Below, one piece after another: positions 34,394 to 43,552 of a stretch of DNA of 50,924 nucleotides. Both the position numbers and the translations under genes were made by a program. The notes beneath the pieces were generated by a model that saw only the letters and a list, made by a program, of their open reading frames with translations, made no database searches and had not been told where the DNA came from. Positions within the stretch are counted from its first letter, which is position 1. The number at the start of each line of letters is the position of its first letter. Origin of the DNA: Chloroflexota bacterium (lineage in GTDB: Bacteria > Chloroflexota > Anaerolineae > J102); contig JAADII010000043.1 of assembly GCA_013151415.1 (NCBI GenBank), forward strand, positions 1 through 50,924, given 5' to 3'.

Positions 34394-36349
34394 TCATTTC
34401 GTATAGAGATTCATGTCCACATGCTCCCAAAAGGGCGACGGCAATAGGGTCACATCGATTTCGCCCAAAGAACCCAAATCCCACAAACGCGCCATCTCCA
34501 AATCGCCGATGAGCGCGGGATCGAGGTAATCGATTTCGCCGTTGAGCAAACGCCCTATGGCGGCGTCGGCGTCGGGCGTAAAGAGAAGGGTCACTTTCTC
34601 CAGCGCGGGCGCTGGCTGAAAATAAGGGTTGCGCTCAAACTGCATCATCTCGCCTTTGCGCCATTCGCGCAAAACAAAGGGGCCAATGCTGGGGCGGGCT
34701 TCGGTCAGCTCGGGCGAATCGCGCCATGTTTCGGGCGGCGCATCGGCCAGCAAACGACCGTCGGCCAGCGCCAAATGAGCGGGATAAAGCTCGCGCCAGG
34801 GAGGCAAGAAATAGGTGGGGCTTTGGTAACCGGGCAAGTAGGTGACAACGGCCTCGAGACCGGGGCCAAAAGCGATATCTTGCACCGCGTCGCAGGCCGG
34901 TGAGGGCGCCTGGCTGCACTCGAATGCATAAGCCAGACGGATGTCGGCCGCCTGGCCGGGCCGCCCATCGCTCCACACATAATCTTTGAACAAATAGCGC
35001 ACCGTTAATTGAGGAAGCTCGATCTCAGATGCGCCGTCATATATTTTGGCAACGCCATCGATCAGCAGAGGAACGCCTTTTTCCAAATCGACAGCCTCGC
35101 CCGCGGCCGAGTAAACCCTATCTCCAGCGGCCGTCTTCACCAGGTTGAGCTCGGCCAAGCCATTTTCTAGAGTGGGCAGCGGATCTAGAATGCGAGGCTG
35201 ATAATCATAATCGTATTCAGTCCACAACGCGCCCACCCCGATTTGAGCCGCATGACGGGCCGCGGACGACGTCTCGAGGGCGGTGAGCATCGATGCGGGC
35301 TCTTGCGAAAGGCCGATGGTCACTGTCGCGCGATCATCGATTCGGCGCCACATCTCGATGTTGGCCGTGGGCAATTCGGTGGGATTCGCCCGCACATTCT
35401 GCAAAATGGACCGCCAGGCCATCGCTTCCGCGCGTTGAAACAGGGGAATGGAAACCGCGTCCGCGACGAATCGCTCTTGCAAGGTCTTATATGCCGCAAT
35501 GCGTTGGTCGCGCATCAGCGCGCTGCGCAAGACGCGCAAAGCCTGCTCAGCGCCAGAATCGCACCACCCCATGTAATTTCGACCCCGCCAACCATTCTTG
35601 GGCAGAGGAATCTGCTGACAGCCATAGCGGGCGTACATGTCCGATTCTGGCTGCGCGCGCCAGGCGAATGCGGCCAGCTCGAAATCGCGGCGTTGGAGCC
35701 CGGTTCGCTCGCCAAACCACCAGCCGGCCGGCGTATGTTGCCGCACCAGTTGCACGCCGCATGCTTCGAACTGCGCTTCGAGCGTTTCGGCCCAAATTTG
35801 CCGAAATTGAGCGTCTGTCGTGGTCAGTTTCAACGCCAACACATCGCCGGAAGCGTTCAACCGATAGGGTTCGCCTTGGGCAAGCGTCCAACCGGCCTCG
35901 TCAAGCAGCCTCGCCGCTTCATCGGGATCATAACGAACAAAGTCTTCGTAAGGGCCGCCATAGGCCCAATGCTCTCTGGGCAAGAAACTATCCATTTGCA
36001 AGGCGCGGCCAACGCCCTCATCCAAATATGGATAGACCGCCGCCACCAACGCGTCGCGATCGACGCAGAGCGCCAGCGCGCGGCGCACCCGCGCATCGCC
36101 CAAAATGGGGTGCGGTTGGCTAAAGGGCTCAGGGGTCGCCTCCACAATGACGGTCTCTCGCACCACTTTCTCCACCACCACCGTTCTTTCCACCTCGACC
36201 GTCACCTCTCGCACTTGAATTTCGGGCTTGGGCGTAGGCGAGGCGCAAGCCGCCAAAGCCAAACCCACCAAAAGATAAAGGCCAACGAGCAAATGGCTGC
36301 GCGTGTTATGCGTGTCAGACATGCGTATTTTTCTCATCAGTGATGGCAT
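34394..36349 (-). CDS. Solute-binding lipoprotein with circularly permuted SBP_bac_5 fold
   Basis: 651 residues. Signal peptide with lipobox LAAC (Cys near 35) and a charged VVVEK-type linker, then the binding domain, but with halves swapped. DARVRRALALCVDRDALV (about 85) and YKTLQERFVADAVSIPLF (about 300), normally late elements, come first. VTIGLSQEPASMLTAL (about 342), GPFVLREWRKGEMMQFERNP and LLNGEIDYLD, normally early, follow, and the chain stops at HVDMNLYTK, which usually precedes the VRRAL element. The other binding protein in the window (30006-31886) has the normal order. The gene begins six bases after the guanylyltransferase stop and may be read with it. Ligand unknown. Confidence 0.88.
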   Translation of the reverse strand: MPSLMRKIRMSDTHNTRSHLLVGLYLLVGLALAACASPTPKPEIQVREVTVEVERTVVVEKVVRETVIVEATPEPFSQPHPILGDARVRRALALCVDRDALVAAVYPYLDEGVGRALQMDSFLPREHWAYGGPYEDFVRYDPDEAARLLDEAGWTLAQGEPYRLNASGDVLALKLTTTDAQFRQIWAETLEAQFEACGVQLVRQHTPAGWWFGERTGLQRRDFELAAFAWRAQPESDMYARYGCQQIPLPKNGWRGRNYMGWCDSGAEQALRVLRSALMRDQRIAAYKTLQERFVADAVSIPLFQRAEAMAWRSILQNVRANPTELPTANIEMWRRIDDRATVTIGLSQEPASMLTALETSSAARHAAQIGVGALWTEYDYDYQPRILDPLPTLENGLAELNLVKTAAGDRVYSAAGEAVDLEKGVPLLIDGVAKIYDGASEIELPQLTVRYLFKDYVWSDGRPGQAADIRLAYAFECSQAPSPACDAVQDIAFGPGLEAVVTYLPGYQSPTYFLPPWRELYPAHLALADGRLLADAPPETWRDSPELTEARPSIGPFVLREWRKGEMMQFERNPYFQPAPALEKVTLLFTPDADAAIGRLLNGEIDYLDPALIGDLEMARLWDLGSLGEIDVTLLPSPFWEHVDMNLYTK

Positions 36350-36355
36350 GGCGAT

Positions 36356-38863
36356 TCAGTGTTTCAAACTCTCGAGCCAGGCCGCTTTTTCTTCGAGCAG
36401 CGCCTGGGCCTGTCGCCGAGTGGGCGCTTCCACGCAAAGGTGGAGCAACGGTCGGTCGGGGTCGGGCCGCACATGCATCCAGGATTCGTCATCGAAAAAG
36501 ACTTTCACGCCGTCCGTGGCGTCCACAGGGCGTCCGTCGGCCCATTCATTCACCAAACGCATAACGCGGCCTTTGGCGTCTAGGGTGCAGCTTACGGTGC
36601 GACATTGCCAATAAAATGGCGGAATATCGGCCAGCACGTCGGAGAGGCGCACATGATGATGAGCCAGGCATTGCAAAAGGCTGGCCAACGCAAACATGCC
36701 GTCGGGCACAGGATGAAGCGCGGGCAGGATGAAATGGCCTTTGCCATCCACGGCCAAAGTCACATCCTCTCGCGCGGCCATGCTCATGAGGGCGTGCAAA
36801 TCCACCTTAGTGCGAATGACCCGCCCGGAGCGTCGGGCCGCGAGGCGCTCGAAGACCGAAGGCAGTTCGACCGATACGGCCACGGTGGCCTCGGGCCAAT
36901 TGCGCCAGGCCAATTCGGCCAGCGCGGCCGCGGCCAACGAATCGCTCACTCGCCGCCCCAAATCGTCCACCAAAAAGACCTGACTCCCGCTCACATCAAG
37001 ACGAGCGCCCAGATCAAGCTCCATTGCAGCCACCACCTTGGTAAGCAACGTCATTCCGCGCTCCCATTCTTCGGGCAACACCGAGAGCTTTTGCGGGTTG
37101 ATGGTGGTGTTCAGGGCCAGCGCATCCACGCCTAGCTCGGTTAAAATCGGCTCCAACACATTGACGGTGGTGGCGTGCGCATAATCCACAGCAATGTGAA
37201 AGCCCGCATCGCGCAGTTGGTCGCGATCGAGCGCCTGCATAAAGGCGCGAATATACGTCTTTCGCTCTTCGGGAAAGTAGGAAATCGCGCCGATATCGTC
37301 CAATTGGGCGCGACGAAAATCTTCGCGAAAGAAGAGACGCTCGATCTCGCGCTCTTTGGCGCGCCCCAGGTTCATGCCGTCTTCATCCATGAACCGGATA
37401 TCGACCACGCGCCGATCGAAGGGCGAGATGCGCACATGCACCCCCGCTTTGGCCTCGGTGGTCCGAGTTAGATACCGAGCCACAGGAATGGGTTCGGCTC
37501 GCAAGTCCCACACATTGACGCCCGCCGCCGGCAAACCGGAAATGATGGCGCGCTTGATCATGCGCGAGGTGGGATGCCAATCGCGATTAATGGTCACATA
37601 GCTGCCTTTGGGCAGGCTGGCTCCAAACGCCACCCCCAATTTGGCTGCAAATTCGGGCGTCAGGTCCACATTGACTACGCCGGTCACGCCAAAACGGGTG
37701 AACAGCACGCGCCGACCATGAGAGCCCCAAACAATGCTTTCGCGAATAATGGCTCCGGCGTCGATCTCTTTGCCGGGCCATAATTTTACATTGGGGCTAA
37801 TGACAGCGCCTTCGCCAATGATGCATCGATCACCGATCATCGCGCCCTCTTGCACAAACACGCGACGTTTGAACACGCATTGTCGGCAGATCAATGCCCC
37901 GTTAAGCTGCGTGTCTTCGCCCACATAACACCCGCGCCAAATAACCGAGCGAGAGATTTGGGCGCGATTGTCGATAACCGTGTCATCGCGAATGACGGTG
38001 GGGCCCTGGATGACAACCCCGCCCTTGATCTGCACATTATGTCCCAAATAGATGGGGCCATAAAGCCGCGCGTCGGGCGCGATCTCTACATTTTCGCCCA
38101 CCCAAATGTCGCCGCCAATGGGTTTGCCCAAAGGCTCGTGTTGCACGCGATTGTAGAGCACATCGCCGTTGGCCTGAAGATAGGTGGCGGGCGAGCCGAT
38201 ATCGCACCAATAGCCCCCAATATCGCAACCAAACACGCGGCGACCCTCCGCCATGAGTTGCGGAAAAAGGTCATGGCTGAAATCGAAGGCGGTGTGAGGC
38301 GGAATCCGTTTGAGCACCGAAGCCTCGAGCGCATAAACGCCTGTGTTCACCAGATCGCTCACCACATCGCCCCAGCCGGGCTTTTCGATGAAGCGCGTGA
38401 TTCGTCCATCGGCCTCGGTGATCACCATGCCATATTCCAGCGGATCGCTCACCCGATGCAAAGCCACAGTCACATCGGCTGCGCGGCTGCGGTGAAACTC
38501 GAGCAAGGCGGCGATATCAATATCGGTGAGCGCGTCGCCGCTGACCACCAAGATGGTTTCGGTTTCATCCACAAGCCCCGCCCTAAGTGCGTTGGCCACC
38601 CCGCCCGCGGTGCCCAAAGGCACATCTTCTATCAAATAATCGAAACGAACGCCGATATTCGCGCCGCCCGGCAAGTAATTTTGAAACCATTCGGCTTTGT
38701 GCTGAAGGGTGAGGATCATGTGATGCAGCCGATGCCGTTTGAGCCAGTCAACAATATGGCCGATCACCGGCTTGTTGACCAGCGGCATCAATGGTTTGGG
38801 GCGATTGACGGTGAGAGGCCGCAGGCGCGTGCCCTGCCCGCCGGCCATGATCACGGCTTTCAT
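36356..38863 (-). CDS. Mannose-1-phosphate guanylyltransferase fused to degenerate phosphomannomutase
   Basis: 835 residues. N-terminal nucleotidyltransferase MAGGQGTRLRPLT with PKPLMPLVNKP, then left-handed beta-helix hexapeptide repeats (about 250-375), then a phosphohexomutase-like part (about 380-835). The transferase part should activate a sugar-1-phosphate, GDP-mannose being the usual product of this type. In the mutase part the phosphoserine loop TASHNP is replaced (GVHVRISPFDRRVV) and the metal loop DGDxDR reads DVSGSQVFLVDD; a closing VRPDPDRP replaces the phosphate-binding RPSGTEP. So that half is likely non-catalytic and may serve in allostery or assembly. An intact mutase is encoded divergently next door. 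Confidence 0.92.
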   Translation of the reverse strand: MKAVIMAGGQGTRLRPLTVNRPKPLMPLVNKPVIGHIVDWLKRHRLHHMILTLQHKAEWFQNYLPGGANIGVRFDYLIEDVPLGTAGGVANALRAGLVDETETILVVSGDALTDIDIAALLEFHRSRAADVTVALHRVSDPLEYGMVITEADGRITRFIEKPGWGDVVSDLVNTGVYALEASVLKRIPPHTAFDFSHDLFPQLMAEGRRVFGCDIGGYWCDIGSPATYLQANGDVLYNRVQHEPLGKPIGGDIWVGENVEIAPDARLYGPIYLGHNVQIKGGVVIQGPTVIRDDTVIDNRAQISRSVIWRGCYVGEDTQLNGALICRQCVFKRRVFVQEGAMIGDRCIIGEGAVISPNVKLWPGKEIDAGAIIRESIVWGSHGRRVLFTRFGVTGVVNVDLTPEFAAKLGVAFGASLPKGSYVTINRDWHPTSRMIKRAIISGLPAAGVNVWDLRAEPIPVARYLTRTTEAKAGVHVRISPFDRRVVDIRFMDEDGMNLGRAKEREIERLFFREDFRRAQLDDIGAISYFPEERKTYIRAFMQALDRDQLRDAGFHIAVDYAHATTVNVLEPILTELGVDALALNTTINPQKLSVLPEEWERGMTLLTKVVAAMELDLGARLDVSGSQVFLVDDLGRRVSDSLAAAALAELAWRNWPEATVAVSVELPSVFERLAARRSGRVIRTKVDLHALMSMAAREDVTLAVDGKGHFILPALHPVPDGMFALASLLQCLAHHHVRLSDVLADIPPFYWQCRTVSCTLDAKGRVMRLVNEWADGRPVDATDGVKVFFDDESWMHVRPDPDRPLLHLCVEAPTRRQAQALLEEKAAWLESLKH

Positions 38864-39044
38864 AAAGGCATCGAACCGAACTTAGGGGAAGTCACTTTAG
38901 GGCCTATTGGTTTTGCGTATGATCGCCGGGGCGAACCAAAATAGAGACAGGGAAACGGCGAACGCCGGCCATCAACAAAAGTTCGCAACACAGGCTTTAG
39001 CATACCACAGATTGCGCCCGACTTCGTAACCGAAGCCCCCAGGC

Positions 39045-39074
39045 TTGGAACTCCTGGCCCGCGTGTGGTACAAA
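39045..39074 (+). promoter_or_regulatory. Promoter of the phosphohexomutase gene
   Basis: -35 TTGGAA (39045-39050), 18-base spacer, -10 TACAAA (39069-39074) preceded by TGTG-g. Its transcript would carry the whole heptamer array in a leader of about 180 bases. Confidence 0.5.
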
Positions 39075-39150
39075 TCAGAGGCTTGGTCGCCCCTCATGCA
39101 AAAACGACCTGCACGCCCTTCTACGTCTTCACCCTTTCATGCTGAAACTC

Positions 39151-39239
39151 ACGTATTGCCTGTTGCGTATTGCGCAAGTCGATGGGGAAAAGACCTGCAT
39201 CTAGATGAAATAATACGCAATGCGCAATACGCCAATATC
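39151..39239. repeat. Inverted array of GCGTATT heptamers
   Basis: The left arm holds ACGTATT, GCCTGTT, GCGTATT and GCGCAAG in exact seven-base steps; the right arm holds AATACGC, AATGCGC, AATACGC and CAATATC. The arms pair over about 21-24 bases with few mismatches and enclose a loop of roughly 33 bases. It resembles the array at 29829-29940 in period and symmetry but uses another heptamer. Confidence 0.7.
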
Positions 39240-39259
39240 GAACAAGAGGAGCCCGCTCC

Positions 39260-40699
39260 ATGGGAATACGATTTGGCACCGATGGCTGGCGCGCCGTCAT
39301 TAGCGAAGATTTCACATTCGCCAATGTCGCGCACGTGGCCCAAGCCATCGCCGACATCGTCAATGCCGATGCTAATGGCGACTCACCCACGCTGGTTGTG
39401 GGATACGACACCCGCTTTCTTTCCGATCGTTTCGCGGCTACAGTGGCCGAAGTGTTCACAGCCAATGGCATTCGCGTGTTGCTGAGTCAGCGCTTCGCGG
39501 CCACGCCGGCCATATCCTACGCCATCCTTCATCACAAAGCGCAGGGGGGCGTTATGATCACGGCCAGTCACAATCCCCCGCGCTACAACGGCCTTAAGCT
39601 AAAAGCCACCTATGGCGGCGCGGCCAGCCCCGAAGCGGGTCGCCGCGTGGAGCAAGCGCTGACCCACAATCTGAGCACAGGTCGCGAGCCGCGCCGCATG
39701 AAGTTAAAGGCCGCACAACGACAAGGTCTGCTCGAATTCTTCGATCCCTATCCGGCTTACGCTGCACACGTGCGCAGCCTGGTGGATCTGCAAGCCATTG
39801 CCGAGTCTGGTCTGCGCATAGTCATTGACGCCATGTATGGCGCCGGCATCAACTACACCGACCGATTACTACGCGAAGCGGGCCTGGAACCCCTTACACT
39901 GCACCACGAAATGAATCCGGGGTTCGGTGGGCTTCATCCCGAACCGATTGGCCGTTTCCTCACCCCCCTCAGCCAGGTTATGCAACAGCAAAAAATGGAC
40001 CTGGGACTGGCCACCGACGGCGATGCAGACCGCATCGGCGCCATGGCCGCTTCGGGTCGATTCATCGACCCGCACTGCATTATGAGCCTGGCATTGGATT
40101 ATCTGCTTCAACAGGGTCAACGAGGCGCGGTGGTGAAAACTGTGAGCACCACGCAAATGCTCAACCTGTTGGCCGAAGAACATGATCTCACCGTACACGA
40201 GACGCCAGTGGGCTTTAACCACATCTCAGACCTCATGCTGAGCGAAGATGTGCTCATCGGCGGCGAGGAATCGGGCGGCATCTCGATCAAGGGTCATATT
40301 CCAGAAGGAGATGGCGTGCTCATGGGGCTGCTTCTGGCCGAGTTGGTGGCCAAGCAAGGAGGCGATATCGAAGCCCTTATCGAAGGGGTTATGGAACGCA
40401 TTGGCCATTTCGCCTACGCGCGCCACGATTTCAGGGTGGAGCCTTTTTCCAAACCCGAACTCGTGCGTCGCCTCGTGGATAGCGCGCCCGCCAGCCTCGC
40501 CGGCCAGCCTCTGGTGGGGTTGAACACTCGCGATGGCGTGAAATATCTTCTGGCCGACGACAGCTGGCTGCTCATTCGCCCCTCCGGAACCGAGCCGGTG
40601 CTGCGGGTTTACGCCGAAGCGCACTCAGACGAAGCTGTGCAGGCGTTGTTGCAAGAAGGCGCAGCGTTGGCCAAAATGGCCGACCTCGAGCTGGCCTAA
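39260..40699 (+). CDS. Phosphoglucomutase/phosphomannomutase family enzyme
   Basis: 479 residues. All four active-site elements are present: the phosphoserine loop MITASHNPPRYNG (about 96), the metal loop LATDGDADRIGA, the sugar-binding GGEESGGISI and the phosphate-binding RPSGTEPVLRVYAEA near the end. It interconverts hexose 1- and 6-phosphates. The start FGTDGWRAVISEDFT belongs to the family. AAGAGGAG lies before the ATG. It stands divergent from the fused guanylyltransferase and could supply mannose 1-phosphate for it. Glucose versus mannose preference cannot be told from sequence by eye. Confidence 0.95.
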   Translation: MGIRFGTDGWRAVISEDFTFANVAHVAQAIADIVNADANGDSPTLVVGYDTRFLSDRFAATVAEVFTANGIRVLLSQRFAATPAISYAILHHKAQGGVMITASHNPPRYNGLKLKATYGGAASPEAGRRVEQALTHNLSTGREPRRMKLKAAQRQGLLEFFDPYPAYAAHVRSLVDLQAIAESGLRIVIDAMYGAGINYTDRLLREAGLEPLTLHHEMNPGFGGLHPEPIGRFLTPLSQVMQQQKMDLGLATDGDADRIGAMAASGRFIDPHCIMSLALDYLLQQGQRGAVVKTVSTTQMLNLLAEEHDLTVHETPVGFNHISDLMLSEDVLIGGEESGGISIKGHIPEGDGVLMGLLLAELVAKQGGDIEALIEGVMERIGHFAYARHDFRVEPFSKPELVRRLVDSAPASLAGQPLVGLNTRDGVKYLLADDSWLLIRPSGTEPVLRVYAEAHSDEAVQALLQEGAALAKMADLELA

Positions 40700-40973
40700 A
40701 TCGTTGCGATCTCATGTTCGGCGCCGACTATTGAAACGCACCCCGCGCGAACGCCGACGATTTGACACCCCCTCTCACCCCTCCTATAATCATTTGGTTT
40801 GCTATTTTCCATACTTTTTCGCAAACCCTGATTTTGGAAACCTGACCCAACTCGGTCTGTCATCTTCGAAAAAGACATGCGTTTTGCTCTGTCGAAACGC
40901 TTCAAAACCGCCTTTTAGGGCCGAAGTTGGTCCGCTTTCGAATAATTTTTTTTCTGTTCAGGACCTTATCCTC
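40700..40973 (+). other. secD promoter and leader region
   Basis: 274 bases between the mutase and secD. It holds the secD promoter and a transcribed leader of about 177 bases with no gene. I see no strong hairpin and no known riboswitch in it. Confidence 0.5.
40762..40790 (+). promoter_or_regulatory. secD: Consensus sigma-70 promoter of secD-secF
   Basis: A perfect consensus pair: TTGACA (40762-40767), 17-base spacer, TATAAT (40785-40790). Start of transcription should be near 40797. Confidence 0.8.
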
Positions 40974-42323
40974 ATGCGTCGAGATATCATCACTCTTGTG
41001 TTCATCCTCATTCTCACCGCCTTTGCAGCATATGTGGCCATTCCCAACGCGCATCCCGAATGGTTCACCAATCTTGTTGCGGGTCATCAAAATCCGGCCG
41101 ATGCGCTGACCCTTCGCCTGGGGTTGGACTTGCAAGGCGGCACGCAAGTGGTGCTCGAGGCCGACTTGCCAGAAGGACGCCAGGCCAGCGCGGAAGATAT
41201 GGAAACGGTGCGCACTATTATCGATCGTCGCGTCAATGGTCTGGGCGTCACCGAACCGCTCATCCTGGTTAGCGGCGATCGCATTATCGTGGCGTTGCCC
41301 GGCGTTGAAGACCCCGACACCGCCATCGCCACGCTGAAAGGCACAGGGCAGTTGGAATTTGTAGAGATGGGACAAACCCCCCTGCCCGAAGGCGCGAAAA
41401 TCGTCACATCGCTCGACACCAGCGGCGTGACCACCGACACCGTCGTCTATAAAACCGTACTCACCGGCGATCAATTGGACAGCGTGGATGTGACGCGCGA
41501 TCCCAACACACAGGAAGTGGTCATCGCCTTTGAGTTCAAGCCTGAAGGCGCCAAAATCTTTGGCGAATACACCACCGAAAATGTAGGCAATTTCCTCGGC
41601 ATCGTGTTGGATAAAACCGTGCTCTCAGCGCCGCGCATCAACTCGCCGATCCCGGATGGCAGCGGCATCATTCAGGGCGATTTCACCCTGGAAGAGGCGC
41701 GTAATCTTGCCGTGCAGATGCGATACGGCGCTTTGCCCGTGCCTCTCACTGTCGTGGATGTGCGCACGATTGGCCCCTCGTTGGGTGAAGATTCGGTGCG
41801 CTCCAGCGTTTTGGCCGGAACCATTGGCGTGATTATCGTGCTCTTGTTCATGCTGGTTTACTACCGGCTTTCGGGTTTTCTGGCCGATCTGGCGCTGATC
41901 TCGTATGCGCTTTACAACATGGCGGTCTACAAACTTCTGCCTGTGGTGCTCACATTGCCCGGCATCGCCGGATTCTTGCTCTCCACAGGCATGGCCGTAG
42001 ACGCGAACATTCTCGTATTCGAGCGCATGAAGGAGGAATTGCGAGCAGGACGCTCGCTGCCCAATTCGTTGGAGGCCGGATTTTCTCGCGCCTGGACATC
42101 CATTCTCGATTCAAACCTTTCCACCTTGATCTCGTGCGTCATTCTCTATTATTTCGGCTCCAACTTCGGCGCTTCCATTGTGCAGGGCTTCGCCATCACC
42201 TTAGGCATTGGCGTGCTCATTTCCATGTTCACAGCCATGATCGTCACCCGCACCTTCCTGCGCATTGTGGTGGGCTTTTTCGGCGCTCGATTGCGCGAAC
42301 ATCTCTTCCTCTTTGGGGCCTGA
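40974..42323 (+). CDS. secD: Protein translocase subunit SecD
   Basis: 449 residues, a compact SecD. With SecF and SecYEG it uses the proton gradient to pull secreted chains outside. The first helix is followed by the D1 signature LRLGLDLQGGTQVVLEADLP; the periplasmic P1 region contains RRVNGLGVTEPL and ALPGVEDPD; the membrane half carries RYGALPVPL, GMAVDANILVFERMKEEL and RTFLRI. The open frame reaches back to 40704, but MRRDIITLVFI at 40974 starts at the first helix and has CAGGA upstream. secF follows after 104 bases. Confidence 0.97.
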   Translation: MRRDIITLVFILILTAFAAYVAIPNAHPEWFTNLVAGHQNPADALTLRLGLDLQGGTQVVLEADLPEGRQASAEDMETVRTIIDRRVNGLGVTEPLILVSGDRIIVALPGVEDPDTAIATLKGTGQLEFVEMGQTPLPEGAKIVTSLDTSGVTTDTVVYKTVLTGDQLDSVDVTRDPNTQEVVIAFEFKPEGAKIFGEYTTENVGNFLGIVLDKTVLSAPRINSPIPDGSGIIQGDFTLEEARNLAVQMRYGALPVPLTVVDVRTIGPSLGEDSVRSSVLAGTIGVIIVLLFMLVYYRLSGFLADLALISYALYNMAVYKLLPVVLTLPGIAGFLLSTGMAVDANILVFERMKEELRAGRSLPNSLEAGFSRAWTSILDSNLSTLISCVILYYFGSNFGASIVQGFAITLGIGVLISMFTAMIVTRTFLRIVVGFFGARLREHLFLFGA

Positions 42324-42427
42324 TATCCGTGATCAGAAGTTTGGACGCGCACAGACCAAACGACCAACGGATTCACCAAATCATCACCGTCCCATTGTCT
42401 GGCATTCATTAATCGTTGAGACTACAC

Positions 42428-43384
42428 ATGTTTGACATTTTCCACATCGTCCAACAACGGCGCTGGTACTATCGTTTTTCCGCGCTGCTCATTTTGCCCG
42501 GGTTGATCTCTATCCTGGCCACATTGATTCTCACTGGCTCGCCCCTCTTTTTCTCGGTCGATTTCACGGGCGGCACATTGTGGGAGGTGCGCTTCAGTCG
42601 GCCCATTGCGCCCGGTGATGTGGTGCGCATATTCAACGAAAACGGCATTACCGACGTAAGCGTGAACACTGTCGGAGATGACCGCACGCTTGACATCCGC
42701 ACCGCTCAAATCACGCCCGAAGAGAAAGCGGCTTTGTTGGCCGCCATGACCGAGGCGTTTGGCGAAGCGCCCGAAGAGCTTGTTTTTCGCTCGGTTGGCC
42801 CCTCCATCGGCCATGAAGTGACTCGCACAGCCATCATCGCCGTAACGCTCGCTTCGCTGGTCATTTTGGGTTTCATCACATGGGCATTTCGCAATGTCGA
42901 GCATCCGGTTCGTTTTGGTTCGGCCGCGATTTTGGCCATGCTCCATGACATCCTCATCACCATGGGCTTTTACTCCATCATGGGGTGGATTGCAGGATGG
43001 CAAGTCGACGCCTTGTTTCTCACGGCATTGCTCACCATTATCGGTTTTTCAGTGCAAGACACCATTGTCGTATTCGACCGCATTCGTGAAAACTCGCGAC
43101 GACGCCGCGGCGAAGATTTCGACACCATCGCCAACCGTTCTCTGCTCGAAACCATGCAGCGCTCCATCGCCACCCAAATTAACGCCATGTTCGTGATGAT
43201 TGCGCTGCTGCTCTTTGGCGGCATTACGATCCGTCCCTTTATCGCCACCATGTTCGTGGGATTGCTTAGCGGAACCTATTCTTCGCTGTTCATCGCCACG
43301 CCATTGCTTTCCTCATGGCATCATGACGAGATGAATCCATTGAAACGATTTCGTCGGCCGCGCAAACAATCGGCCACCGCCTGA
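42428..43384 (+). CDS. secF: Protein translocase subunit SecF
   Basis: 318 residues. Six membrane helices; the D1-like start FSVDFTGGTLWEVRFS, the middle VGPSIGHEVTRTA, and the conserved GFSVQDTIVVFDRIRENSR are SecF hallmarks. I prefer the ATG at 42428 (MFDIFHIVQQ) over a TTG four codons upstream. It completes the SecDF pair and is followed by a strong terminator. Confidence 0.97.
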   Translation: MFDIFHIVQQRRWYYRFSALLILPGLISILATLILTGSPLFFSVDFTGGTLWEVRFSRPIAPGDVVRIFNENGITDVSVNTVGDDRTLDIRTAQITPEEKAALLAAMTEAFGEAPEELVFRSVGPSIGHEVTRTAIIAVTLASLVILGFITWAFRNVEHPVRFGSAAILAMLHDILITMGFYSIMGWIAGWQVDALFLTALLTIIGFSVQDTIVVFDRIRENSRRRRGEDFDTIANRSLLETMQRSIATQINAMFVMIALLLFGGITIRPFIATMFVGLLSGTYSSLFIATPLLSSWHHDEMNPLKRFRRPRKQSATA

Positions 43385-43393
43385 ACGTCTCAT

Positions 43394-43430
43394 CGCACAA
43401 AACCGGGTCGCTTGTCGCCCGGTTTTGCGC
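43394..43430 (+). terminator. Intrinsic terminator after secF
   Basis: CAAAACCGGG (43398-43407) and CCCGGTTTTG (43418-43427) form a ten-pair stem around a ten-base loop, with the T-run inside the descending arm. It ends the secD-secF unit. Confidence 0.8.
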
Positions 43431-43529
43431 GTTCGAGAGTCGTTCACAAACCCCTTAAGCAGATGAACCATCTCGCGTGCATCCAAATGCGTTGAGGACT
43501 GCGTAACATGAATTAAATCTTTGAGATTC

Positions 43530-43535
43530 TATAAT
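43530..43535 (+). promoter_or_regulatory. Possible -10 of the alcohol dehydrogenase gene
   Basis: A perfect TATAAT stands 17 bases before the ATG, so any message would have a leader near ten bases. No -35 match is visible at 16-18 bases. Confidence 0.35.
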
Positions 43536-43552
43536 TATCGTCTTTCATCGCC

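Larger units (their letters stand above)
38864..39259. other. Divergent intergenic region with heptamer array
   Basis: 396 bases between the two sugar-nucleotide genes. It contains a rightward promoter (39045-39074), the heptamer array (39151-39239) between that promoter and the mutase start, and a possible leftward -10 (TATGCT, 39004-38999) lacking a good -35. No gene is evident. Confidence 0.5.

Noticed and set aside
37850-38944. A 364-codon frame opposite to the guanylyltransferase fusion
   Set aside because: Same kind of shadow (His/Ala/Ile-rich), no start signals and the sense gene is certain.
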